Source of the DNA: Candidatus Latescibacterota bacterium | GTDB lineage: Bacteria > Latescibacterota > UBA2968 > UBA8231 | DNA: 12,827 nt | Assembly: GCA_003529325.1 (NCBI GenBank) | Contig: DPVW01000241.1 | Span: 1 to 12,827, forward strand | Reading direction: 5' to 3' | Notes under the pieces: model-generated | Seen by the model: the letters and a program-made list of their open reading frames with translations, nothing else | What the model was told of the DNA's origin: nothing | Database searches by the model: none | Made by a program: the position numbers and the translations under genes | Shown: positions 6,976 through 12,827 of the stretch, one piece after another | How positions within the stretch are numbered: position 1 is the stretch's first letter | How the letters are laid out: every line of letters starts with the position of its first letter

Positions 6976-8169
6976 CTACAACAGATTCCCCTCCGCCCTG
7001 GAATGGGCCCCCACAACAACAACGCCCTCCTGCATGCCGGTGCAGAGATTGTTGCTGATAAGATTGTAGTCTGTTGCACCACTCTCGACGATCCCCTGTG
7101 TCTGCGTCGGCTTCTGCTGGTCGTCGGCCAGTCGATTGCCGGTCAACAGATTCCGCTGCATATCGTGCAGTCGAATCCCCGGGTATTGCCCCGCCTGCTC
7201 CTGAGAATTGCTCAGAATCAGATTGCCCGTGATCACCTGCTCATCCCCTCGAGTGGCCTCGATCCCCCACCTTCGGTTATACGAACAGACGTTGTCGCTG
7301 ATGATGTTGTGATGGTCGCCGCCCCTTGCGACCCCACCGATGCCGGCGAGTCCATTCTCCGAAAAGACGCTGTCGCTGCACGTCGAATGGTGCACGCGGG
7401 CACAGAAGAAGAAACCGTCCCCACCATTGCCCTTGCCGATGTTGTGCGACCACACGCTCCTGGCCAACCCCGTCCCCGGATGAAAACCATGGCCCCGACA
7501 CCCATGGGCCTGACACTGGCTCACCTGCACGTCAAACCCACGCTGTACCCCGATCCCGTCACTCGGCCAGGCAAAGACCGTGACATTCGTAATGCGTACC
7601 CGCTGGCACAGTACCATGTGGATGGCGCTGTAGGTGAAGTCCCACCACTTGCCTTTGGAGCCTGTTGGCCCCCGAATCGTGAAGTCGGCCAGTTCCAGAT
7701 CGGCCGCGCCATCGCTGGTGATGGCAGGGAAGAGACTGACCGCTTTGGCGTCATCGGCAACAGACAGACCGCGATTGAACTTCGCACTCATGCGGACACG
7801 ATTGCCATCGATCCCCTCGACGATACCGTGTGTCCCCCACCATCCGCCCCGCGTCTCACCTGAAACGCCGATCTCCTGACCAACCTTGAAAGGCACCCTG
7901 CCACCCTTCAGCGTCAGCACCTTGCCTCCTTTGCGAACATCCTTCGCCAGTCGCGCCACCTTGAGTGGTGCAATGCAGAGCTCCGTCGACGGACCATCCC
8001 CGACCAGACTCACTCCCGAGGGAATCCATATCGATCTCGACAGGCGCCATCTGCCAGCTGGAATCCGCACACGCCCGCCCTTCTGCTGCAGCGACTCGAT
8101 CGCCTCCTGAATCCCGGAGGTCGGCGAGTCCATCGCCTGAACATGGACGATATCCGTGGGCTTTCTCAT
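6976..8169 (-). CDS. Right-handed parallel beta-helix protein (pectate lyase superfamily/NosD-like)
   Basis: A 397-residue beta-helix protein. The N-terminal signature is GIQEAIESLQQKGGRVRIP with GVSLVGDG shortly after, typical of pectate-lyase-superfamily and phage-tailspike-like proteins. The second half carries coil repeats rich in stacked Asn and Gly, such as HNIGKGNGGDGFFF, HHNIISDNVCSYN, VITGNLILSNS and NLLTGNRLA, as in NosD/CASH domains. The fold serves polysaccharide lyases, epimerases and glycosidases. No signal peptide is seen, which is odd for a polymer-degrading enzyme; it may act on oligosaccharides in the cytoplasm. ATG 8169 shares one base with the stop of the upstream PhyH fragment (TGATG); GAGGAGGG (8179-8186) supports it. 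A TTG at 8172 would add one residue. Confidence 0.82.
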   Translation of the reverse strand: MRKPTDIVHVQAMDSPTSGIQEAIESLQQKGGRVRIPAGRWRLSRSIWIPSGVSLVGDGPSTELCIAPLKVARLAKDVRKGGKVLTLKGGRVPFKVGQEIGVSGETRGGWWGTHGIVEGIDGNRVRMSAKFNRGLSVADDAKAVSLFPAITSDGAADLELADFTIRGPTGSKGKWWDFTYSAIHMVLCQRVRITNVTVFAWPSDGIGVQRGFDVQVSQCQAHGCRGHGFHPGTGLARSVWSHNIGKGNGGDGFFFCARVHHSTCSDSVFSENGLAGIGGVARGGDHHNIISDNVCSYNRRWGIEATRGDEQVITGNLILSNSQEQAGQYPGIRLHDMQRNLLTGNRLADDQQKPTQTQGIVESGATDYNLISNNLCTGMQEGVVVVGAHSRAEGNLL

Positions 8170-8804
8170 CAAGCTCTGCCCTCCTCGATCCCAACGGTTC
8201 CGTCCTCAGCGACGGTCAGGAATGGGACTTCCCCACGATGGTTCGAGTAGGGCCCCCACATGACGGCGCTCTCTTCCGGTGTCATATCGGCGACGACTTC
8301 CTCGTTCCAATGGTCCTCGGGCGCACCATACTGCTTGGCGGGACCCTGACGTGCACACGTTCGCCCCGTGTATTTGATGAGCACTGCCCGTCGCTGATGC
8401 TCGGCCTGCCACGGCATCGTCCCGTGTGTCTGGGCACCATCCATGAACAGAACGACATCTCCGGCTTCGCAGATGGGCTGATGCACGGCACCCAGATCAT
8501 CCTCTCTCCACGCCACCCCCTTCGGCATGGGAAATCGGGACTTGTGGCTGGCGGGAACGCAAGAAAACCCACCGGCACCTTCTGGCTGGTCGGCGAGTTG
8601 CCACGAAACCGTTACACCGCCAACCCAATGTCTGCCACCATTGTTGTGGTAGGCGACCCACGGCTTGTGCGGATGGCCCGCGCCATGCATCGATCCCCCT
8701 TCCATGCCCTGCACGTGCGAGATGATCTCGGGCCCGTGGTCGAGACGAAAACCTCGGCCACACATCTCGATCAGGCGAGAGACGATCTGCGGATGGGCCA
8801 TCAT
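8169..8804 (-). CDS. PhyH-family protein, N-terminally truncated
   Basis: A 211-residue protein holding the C-terminal two thirds of a PhyH-family oxygenase. It begins at MMAHPQIVSRL, a position normally near residue 70 of relatives, and continues through GFRLDHGP (18-25), MHGAGHP (39-45), WQLADQPEGAGGFSCVPASH (68-87), GDVVLFMDGAQTHGTMPW (115-132) and RRAVLIKY. His40 and His127 fit the two metal histidines. The Asp of a standard HxD motif is missing: the sequence is H40-G-A. The start overlaps the stop of the preceding PhyH fragment as ATGA. Because the preceding fragment repeats the segment at residues 4-45, this is best read as the surviving 3' part of a second PhyH gene brought next to the first by a deletion. 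It may be expressed but is probably not a complete enzyme. Confidence 0.68.
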   Translation of the reverse strand: MMAHPQIVSRLIEMCGRGFRLDHGPEIISHVQGMEGGSMHGAGHPHKPWVAYHNNGGRHWVGGVTVSWQLADQPEGAGGFSCVPASHKSRFPMPKGVAWREDDLGAVHQPICEAGDVVLFMDGAQTHGTMPWQAEHQRRAVLIKYTGRTCARQGPAKQYGAPEDHWNEEVVADMTPEESAVMWGPYSNHRGEVPFLTVAEDGTVGIEEGRA

Positions 8805-9178
8805 GTCGCCTGGTCGAAGGGTTCACCCGCCCCATGAAAACGATGGCCCTCCGCCCCTTTTTTCGCACGGATCAGCAAGGGTCCATGGTCGAGCCGGAAT
8901 CCTTTCCCGGAAAACTCATTGAGTCGGGAAACGACAAACGGATGGACCAGCAGTTTCCTGAAAGGCTTACGCAACGCCGGCGCCCAACCCAGCATGCCTG
9001 TCAGCTCGATTCGACTCGAATCTCCACCCAATGCTTTCGAATCGCGCGAAAGCCTCCCGGCATCGAAGGTCCTGGCCTCGTCCATCTTGGCGTCGAGGGC
9101 AGCATTACATGCGTCGATCTCCGCCTGATCGAGCACATTGGGAATCACCAGATAACCGCGCAGATCAAAGAATTACAT
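8801..9178 (-). pseudogene. PhyH-family N-terminal fragment with a stop at codon 2
   Basis: From the natural start ATG 9178 the frame reads M, then TAA (9173-9175), then FFDLRGYLVIPNVLDQAEID, the normal N-terminus of a PhyH protein. The stop at codon 2 breaks the expected start; translation could resume at GTG 9148, giving 115 residues. The frame continues through RIELTGMLGW, KLLVHPFVVSRL, GFRLDHGP and FHGAGEPFDQ, then ends at TGA 8801-8803 just after the first metal-His region, so the catalytic C-terminal half is absent. Residues 69-110 (8819-8944) match the start of the next gene (8670-8795) at 25 of 42 positions. Two lesions, a nonsense codon and a truncation, support a pseudogene. It is the first gene of the minus-strand operon. 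Confidence 0.7.
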
Positions 9179-9280
9179 CTCTTCAGCTGAAACTTCATGG
9201 ACCTTGTAATTCATGACACCCCTCTGTTGGGCTGTGCCTGTCGCATAAGCTTTCGCAAGGAAACGTCCGAACCTGGCTGC

Positions 9281-9330
9281 CGGTCAAGGGAGCTAGTGTC
9301 TTGTCGCATCGATGTCGGCATTCTTGACCG
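9281..9330. promoter_or_regulatory. 8-bp inverted repeat in the divergent intergenic region, possible operator
   Basis: The 217-base gap between the minus-strand operon and the mutarotase-like gene contains CGGTCAAG (9281-9288) and its exact reverse complement CTTGACCG (9323-9330), 34 bases apart. Each arm contains TTGACC pointing outward, resembling a sigma-70 -35 hexamer for each divergent unit. The + strand copy (9324-9329) has TCTATG at an 18-base spacing as a poor -10. The - strand copy has no convincing -10. It could be a divergent operator or promoter pair, or chance. Confidence 0.3.
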
Positions 9331-9395
9331 CACTCTCTGGAGTTCGCTCTATGGTTTCAAATCCGGCTCCAACCCTCTAGCCAAAAGGCGCCCCG

Positions 9396-10553
9396 ATGAT
9401 TGCCTCGGGGCTCATTCTCATGCTGATGTTTGCCACAGGACCGGCTTCGGCCGACGAATACCTTCGTGAAGGCGAATTTCACGGCCAGCCCACGCTGGTA
9501 CTTTCCAACGATGTGCTCGAATTGAGCATTCTGCCCTTTGGTGGGGCGTTGCCCAAGCTCGTTCTGCAGAATGATGAAGAGCAGAACAATCCCTTGTGGG
9601 ACTCCTTTCGCGCCAGAGAGGAAAGGGGGCGCCCGGCGCGTCCCGGAGGCTCCGTCGGACACTTCGTCTGTGTCGACGGCTTCGGTCCGGTCTCAGAGGA
9701 GGAACGGGCGGCGGGCCTGACCGGACACGGCGAAGCGCACACACTCCCCTGGGTTACCCGTTCCTCGGACAAAGAGGGCAAGGTCGCGACACTGACTCAG
9801 GCCGTGCAGTTACCGCGCGTGCACGAACTGCTGACACGCACGATCAGCCTGGTAGATGGCGAAAACGTCGTCTACGTGCACAGCACGCTCGAGAGCCAGC
9901 TCGCATTCGATCGCCCCGTCTGCTGGGCGGAGCACGCCACCATCGGTTCACCCTTTCTGCAAGCGGGGGTCACGGTCGTGGACATCTCCCCGAATCGCGC
10001 CCTGACGCGTCCGCATGAGAACGAGAACCCCTTGTATCGCTTGCCATCGAACGAGGAATTCACCTGGCCCATGGCGCCGACCTTGGAGGGAGGTCAGATT
10101 GACCTTCGTGCCGCACCGGCGCCGCCCAATTCGATGGACCATACCGCCCATCTACTCGATCCGAACCGACAATACGCCTTCGTGACAGCGCTGCATCCAG
10201 ACAAGCGCCTGTTGCTCGGCTACATCTTCCCAACCGAACAGTATCCCTGGTTGCAGATCTGGGAACATTACCCAGCGACGGGCGTGATGGCCCGTGGTTT
10301 GGAATTCGGTAGCCAGGCCTTCGACCTGCCCCGCCGCGACGTCGTCACCGAAAACCAGATATTTGGCCAGCTCCTTTACCGCTGGCTCCCCGCTCGATCG
10401 ACCATCGAAGGCAATTACGCCATGTTCTGGACCAAGACGCCGGAGGGAATGTTGGGTGTAGACGACATCGAATGGAAAGACGGCAAGCTGCACATACAGG
10501 ATCAGCGCTCGGGCATAAATCTGACTCTTGACGCGTCTCTTGATCTATGGTGA
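9396..10553 (+). CDS. Secreted galactose-mutarotase-fold (aldose 1-epimerase-like) protein
   Basis: A 385-residue protein with an N-terminal signal peptide (hydrophobic SGLILMLMFATG, likely cleavage after ASA at 17-19), so it is exported to the periplasm or beyond. The body fits the galactose-mutarotase-like superfamily: GHGEAHTLPW (110-119) gives His111, Glu113 and His115, and CWAEHATIGSPFL (176-188) gives Glu179/His180. DVLELSILPFGGALPKLVL near residues 39-57 is the typical first beta-sandwich strand pair. Members interconvert sugar anomers or only bind carbohydrate; the length is slightly above a classical aldose 1-epimerase. AAAAGG at 9383-9388 lies 7 bases before ATG 9396. It diverges from the catabolic operon and may process sugars before uptake. 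A small hairpin, TGGTG-AAGA-CACCA (10548-10561), overlaps its stop codon but has no T-tract. Confidence 0.75.
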   Translation: MIASGLILMLMFATGPASADEYLREGEFHGQPTLVLSNDVLELSILPFGGALPKLVLQNDEEQNNPLWDSFRAREERGRPARPGGSVGHFVCVDGFGPVSEEERAAGLTGHGEAHTLPWVTRSSDKEGKVATLTQAVQLPRVHELLTRTISLVDGENVVYVHSTLESQLAFDRPVCWAEHATIGSPFLQAGVTVVDISPNRALTRPHENENPLYRLPSNEEFTWPMAPTLEGGQIDLRAAPAPPNSMDHTAHLLDPNRQYAFVTALHPDKRLLLGYIFPTEQYPWLQIWEHYPATGVMARGLEFGSQAFDLPRRDVVTENQIFGQLLYRWLPARSTIEGNYAMFWTKTPEGMLGVDDIEWKDGKLHIQDQRSGINLTLDASLDLW

Positions 10554-10789
10554 AGACACCACCCCTATCACTGAACCAGATTCGTTGAGAAATCCAGTTT
10601 GGTTTGCATTGTACCTCTCGTAATCTAGGCACACTATCAACCATCCTGGACCGATGCGCTTTCTTGAGAATCCGAGATCGCGTGATCCAGACTCTCGCAG
10701 TGGAGGCTCACGGCATTTGCGAGACAGGAGTTCGGCCCCAACTGAGATCTCTGGTTCCTGACAGGCATCTTCAGGCTCCTTCTGCCTTT

Positions 10790-11286
10790 CGGTTTGCCAG
10801 TACGGGGGATCGAATCGTTGTCGACGAGGAGATGCACTGAACTACGTACTCGACCGTCGGCAGTTCGAATACGTCGATGCCATTCGTTTCCGCGGTCAGA
10901 CCGTCACCGTCACGGGACGGATCGACGCCCTGTCGAATCAGGCCGCCGCCGAGAATGTCAGCGACGGTGACCTAACGACCTTCTGGGAGCCTGGCGAGTC
11001 CGACTTCAATGCGGATGGACTGCGCAACTGGCAGGTCTTCAACTCACTGCCCGCCGACGAACAGGGACCCATCCGCTTCTTCAAGCGCGAGTTGCCCAGA
11101 ATCTCTGAGGTCGAAGTCTGGGGTCCTGGCCCCAACGTGGCCTACCGCCCTGAGCGCCATGCGGGTGCTGCCTTTGAGGATGGTGGCAGAGGCTCTCCCC
11201 TGCTGGCTCTCGACGGTGTCTACCAGACTCGGTGGCTCGGTGGCCCCTGGGGATCTGAAGTACTCTACCGGCTACGTGGGCCATGA
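10790..11286 (+). pseudogene. Frame-broken remnant of a discoidin-like (F5/8 type C) domain protein
   Basis: An open frame without ATG runs to a TGA at 11284-11286 and reads LNYVLDRRQFEYVDAIRFRG from 10837. It goes on with NQAAAENVSDGDLTTFWEPG, RISEVEVWGPGPNVA and LLALDGVYQTRWLGG. 'SDGDLTTFWE' and 'LDGxYxTRW' are repeats of the galactose-binding-like discoidin fold, which typically binds carbohydrate on secreted proteins. Just upstream, another frame reads FRFASTGDRIVVDEEM and stops at 10840, as if it were the true lead-in displaced by an indel. The expected strand after NWQV (a 'DLGR' segment) seems missing. Near 11250 the frame may shift again (GDLKYSTGYVG in another frame). The interval 10554-10790 upstream shows no coding signal I recognise. 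Confidence 0.55.
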
Positions 11287-11312
11287 CGATCTGGTTTGCA
11301 CAGGCCCGCCGA

Positions 11313-11337
11313 GCAGTTCGGGCCCCGAAGGGGCTGC
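11313..11337. other. GC-rich hairpin between converging genes
   Basis: GCCCC (11322-11326) and GGGGC (11330-11334) form a strong five-pair stem around a GAA triloop. TTCGG/CCGAA (11317-11321 and 11325-11329) is an alternative overlapping fold. It lies between the end of the discoidin remnant and the end of the MFS gene, where a bidirectional terminator would be expected, but no T-tract follows on either strand. The remainder of 11287-11417 shows nothing recognisable. Confidence 0.25.
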
Positions 11338-11417
11338 ACGCCAGGATGGCCCGCCGCAGGCGTCGGTGCCAACCCGCACCAGAACCACCGCCCTTGATCT
11401 TCCGCTAATTCAGTGAA

Positions 11418-12611
11418 TCACCGCTTCACCCGCAAAGTCTCCGGCACCAACCCCCCAAGCAACCCAGCCCCCACCAACCCAATCCCAGCGATGACAACCG
11501 GCGCCAAAGACAACCCAGCAACCTCCGCCACCTGCCCAACAATCATCGGCCCAGAAGCACTACCAGCATCCCCGATAAATCGCCACATCCCCAAAAATTC
11601 ACCCCGCCCACGCTCAGGTGCCAGATCTGCCCCCAGAGTCAACATCGTCCCCGAACCCAGACCATTACCGAGACCAACCACCATCGTCACCAACGCCAAC
11701 GCCCAGAAACTCTCCGTCATAGGCACAAGGGCCATCGCCGACGATTGAATGATGAAGGAGGGCACGTATGCCCACTTGCGACCGCGTCGGTCCATCAACT
11801 GCCCCGCCGGATAGAACATGAGCATGTCCGTGAAATAGGACAGACTGATGATGAGTCCTACCGAACTAGCGTCGAGCCCGATGACTTCGGCTGCGTAGAG
11901 TGGCACTACCGCATTTCGCGCGGCCCGGATGGTCTGCGCACAGATCTGTCCAGAGCCGGCACTGAGCAACATGCGCCAGTGCCCGGCCAGTACCTGCCAG
12001 ATACTCACGTGCTGGGCGGCCCGTTCGTGTCGGGGTAGGTCTCGGTCGACCCAGAGGAAGGCGGCGATCACGCCAAAAGCGATCAGCACTCCCTGCAACG
12101 CAAAGGGCGCCGTGAGTGACACCCATTCCGCCAACACACCGCCGACGATGGGCCCGCCAAATCCGGAGATCCGGCCAATCCCCCCCATGACCGCATTGGT
12201 CCGACCTCGCCGTCCGATTTCGACGGTGTCGGTCACGTAGGTGTGGCGGGCGATATTCCACAAAGCCATCGCCACGCCGAGTAGCAGCTGCAAGACGAGG
12301 GCCTCTGACAGGGACCTGACCTGCGTCATGGCGACGGCACAGACGACCATTACCAGGCCACCGACAATCATCGATCGACGTACACCCAGGTGCCGTACGA
12401 TGATCCCTGATGGCACATCAAAGGCGAGATTGCCCAGACCACGAGCGGCCAGCACCAGTCCCACCAGTCCATACGAAGCATCGAAGGAGAGGGCGAAGAG
12501 TGGCAGCACCGGAAGGATGAGTCCGCCACCCACCGACATGCAGGCCGTCGGCACCCAGATGGACAACACGACCTTGCGGTCGATGGCCCGCCGGGATGGG
12601 GATGGATTCAC
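11418..12611 (-). CDS. Major facilitator superfamily (MFS) transporter
   Basis: A 397-residue membrane protein with about twelve hydrophobic segments, the usual MFS length. Transmembrane stretches are visible at 14-42, 47-70, 80-97, 104-120 and onward, with a central polar loop around residues 189-210 (VDRDLPRHERAAQ). The loop between helices 2 and 3 reads GIIVRHLGVRRS, a weakened motif A in which the acidic residue is replaced. The C-terminal half has the better GQLMDRRGRK (270-279). The start is GTG 12611, whose GTGA overlaps the TGA of the upstream sulfatase; no Shine-Dalgarno sequence is visible, so it relies on coupling. Substrate unknown. Coupling to a sulfatase suggests uptake or export of a desulfated sugar or of a small product, which is inference. 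Confidence 0.88.
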   Translation of the reverse strand: MNPSPSRRAIDRKVVLSIWVPTACMSVGGGLILPVLPLFALSFDASYGLVGLVLAARGLGNLAFDVPSGIIVRHLGVRRSMIVGGLVMVVCAVAMTQVRSLSEALVLQLLLGVAMALWNIARHTYVTDTVEIGRRGRTNAVMGGIGRISGFGGPIVGGVLAEWVSLTAPFALQGVLIAFGVIAAFLWVDRDLPRHERAAQHVSIWQVLAGHWRMLLSAGSGQICAQTIRAARNAVVPLYAAEVIGLDASSVGLIISLSYFTDMLMFYPAGQLMDRRGRKWAYVPSFIIQSSAMALVPMTESFWALALVTMVVGLGNGLGSGTMLTLGADLAPERGRGEFLGMWRFIGDAGSASGPMIVGQVAEVAGLSLAPVVIAGIGLVGAGLLGGLVPETLRVKR

Positions 12612-12827
12612 TGTGTGTTGTGCTGGTTATTGCGGAAGGTGTCCGATTCGTACCACGCGAAATCGCGACCACCCGTGTTCTGCCACCAGGCGTCGGCCGC
12701 CTCGGCAAGGCGACCCCGGGTCGCGGCATGCTCGGGCAGGCCGGCAACATTTACCAATTCGTGTGGATCGGTGGCCAGGTGGTAAAGCTCTTCCTTTCCC
12801 GCATGTGCGTCGCCAAAACCCGCATCT
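12608..12827 (-). CDS. Sulfatase, C-terminal end (partial, runs off the window)
   Basis: The last 72 codons of a gene entering from the right edge. They read KEELYHLATDPHELVNVAGL, then a helical stretch and RRLAEAADAWW-like sequence (seen as RGRLAEAADAWW), then TGGRDFAWYESDTFR, stopping at TGA 12608-12610. 'ELYxLxxDPxEhxNxA' is the conserved C-terminal motif of type I arylsulfatases and related alkaline-phosphatase-superfamily enzymes. The catalytic FGly site (CxPSR) would lie upstream, outside the window. It overlaps the MFS start by four bases (GTGA). A sulfatase hydrolyses sulfate esters, often on marine polysaccharides. The identification rests on the C-terminus only; a phosphatase or phosphonate hydrolase relative is possible. 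Confidence 0.78.
   Translation of the reverse strand, partial: DAGFGDAHAGKEELYHLATDPHELVNVAGLPEHAATRGRLAEAADAWWQNTGGRDFAWYESDTFRNNQHNTQ

Noticed and set aside
8169..9148. One PhyH gene made by programmed frameshifting at 8801-8804
   Set aside because: The two pieces repeat about 42 residues of the same domain, so a frameshift would make a protein with that segment twice. No slippery sequence was noticed.
10548..10561. Hairpin TGGTG-AAGA-CACCA at the end of the mutarotase-like gene as a terminator
   Set aside because: The stem is only five pairs and no T-tract follows.
11009..11416. 135-codon plus-strand frame
   Set aside because: It overlaps the discoidin-like frame and lacks a domain signature. 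Only a short part near 11245-11280 may be the true frame after an indel.
1..12827. CRISPR arrays, tRNA or rRNA genes, insertion sequences, toxin-antitoxin or phage genes
   Set aside because: No regularly spaced repeats, tRNA-like cloverleaf, transposase motif or phage protein was seen by eye on either strand.

Overview
The window is 12.8 kb of GC-rich bacterial DNA with tightly packed genes, many joined by 1- to 4-base start/stop overlaps. The gene families present are a phytanoyl-CoA dioxygenase (PhyH) group, TIM-barrel sugar isomerase-like and amidohydrolase-2 proteins, Gfo/Idh/MocA-like proteins with a DKHL motif, right-handed beta-helix proteins, discoidin-type domains and a sulfatase. 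This mix resembles uncultivated, polysaccharide-degrading Gram-negative lineages such as Poribacteria, Latescibacterota or Planctomycetota. That placement is inference from gene content; no marker gene is present.

Left part (1-2088, + strand). The window opens in a frameshifted remnant of a beta-helix protein (1-248). It is followed by a likely three-gene operon: an SGNH hydrolase (283-861), a calcineurin-like metallophosphoesterase (858-1724, ATGA overlap) and an ArsC/Spx-like thioredoxin-fold protein (1738-2088). The last gene has an in-frame TGA exactly at the catalytic cysteine codon (codon 12). The rest of the gene is intact, there is a good ribosome binding site, and a SECIS-like hairpin follows directly. 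The best reading is a selenocysteine-containing ArsC-like selenoprotein, and this is the main discovery of the window.

Middle part (2105-9178, - strand). This is a long co-directional operon. In transcription order it holds a broken PhyH fragment (9178-8801), a second N-terminally truncated PhyH (8804-8169), a beta-helix protein (8169-6976), an intact Fe(II)/2-oxoglutarate PhyH dioxygenase (6931-6164), a xylose-isomerase-like TIM barrel (6162-5338), an amidohydrolase-2 family lactonase-like hydrolase (5324-4497), and two paralogous Gfo/Idh/MocA-like proteins (4500-3307 and 3307-2105). Together they look like an oxidation, isomerisation and hydrolysis route for an unidentified sugar or sugar-derived acid. 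The substrate cannot be read from the sequence.

Right part (9179-12827). A divergent intergenic region with an 8-bp inverted repeat leads into a secreted galactose-mutarotase-fold protein (9396-10553, +). A frame-broken discoidin-domain gene remnant follows (about 10790-11286, +). On the - strand an MFS transporter (12611-11418) is translationally coupled to the C-terminal end of a sulfatase that runs off the right edge (12827-12608). Three clearly damaged genes in 12.8 kb show active gene loss here. That is also the main argument to weigh against the selenoprotein reading.
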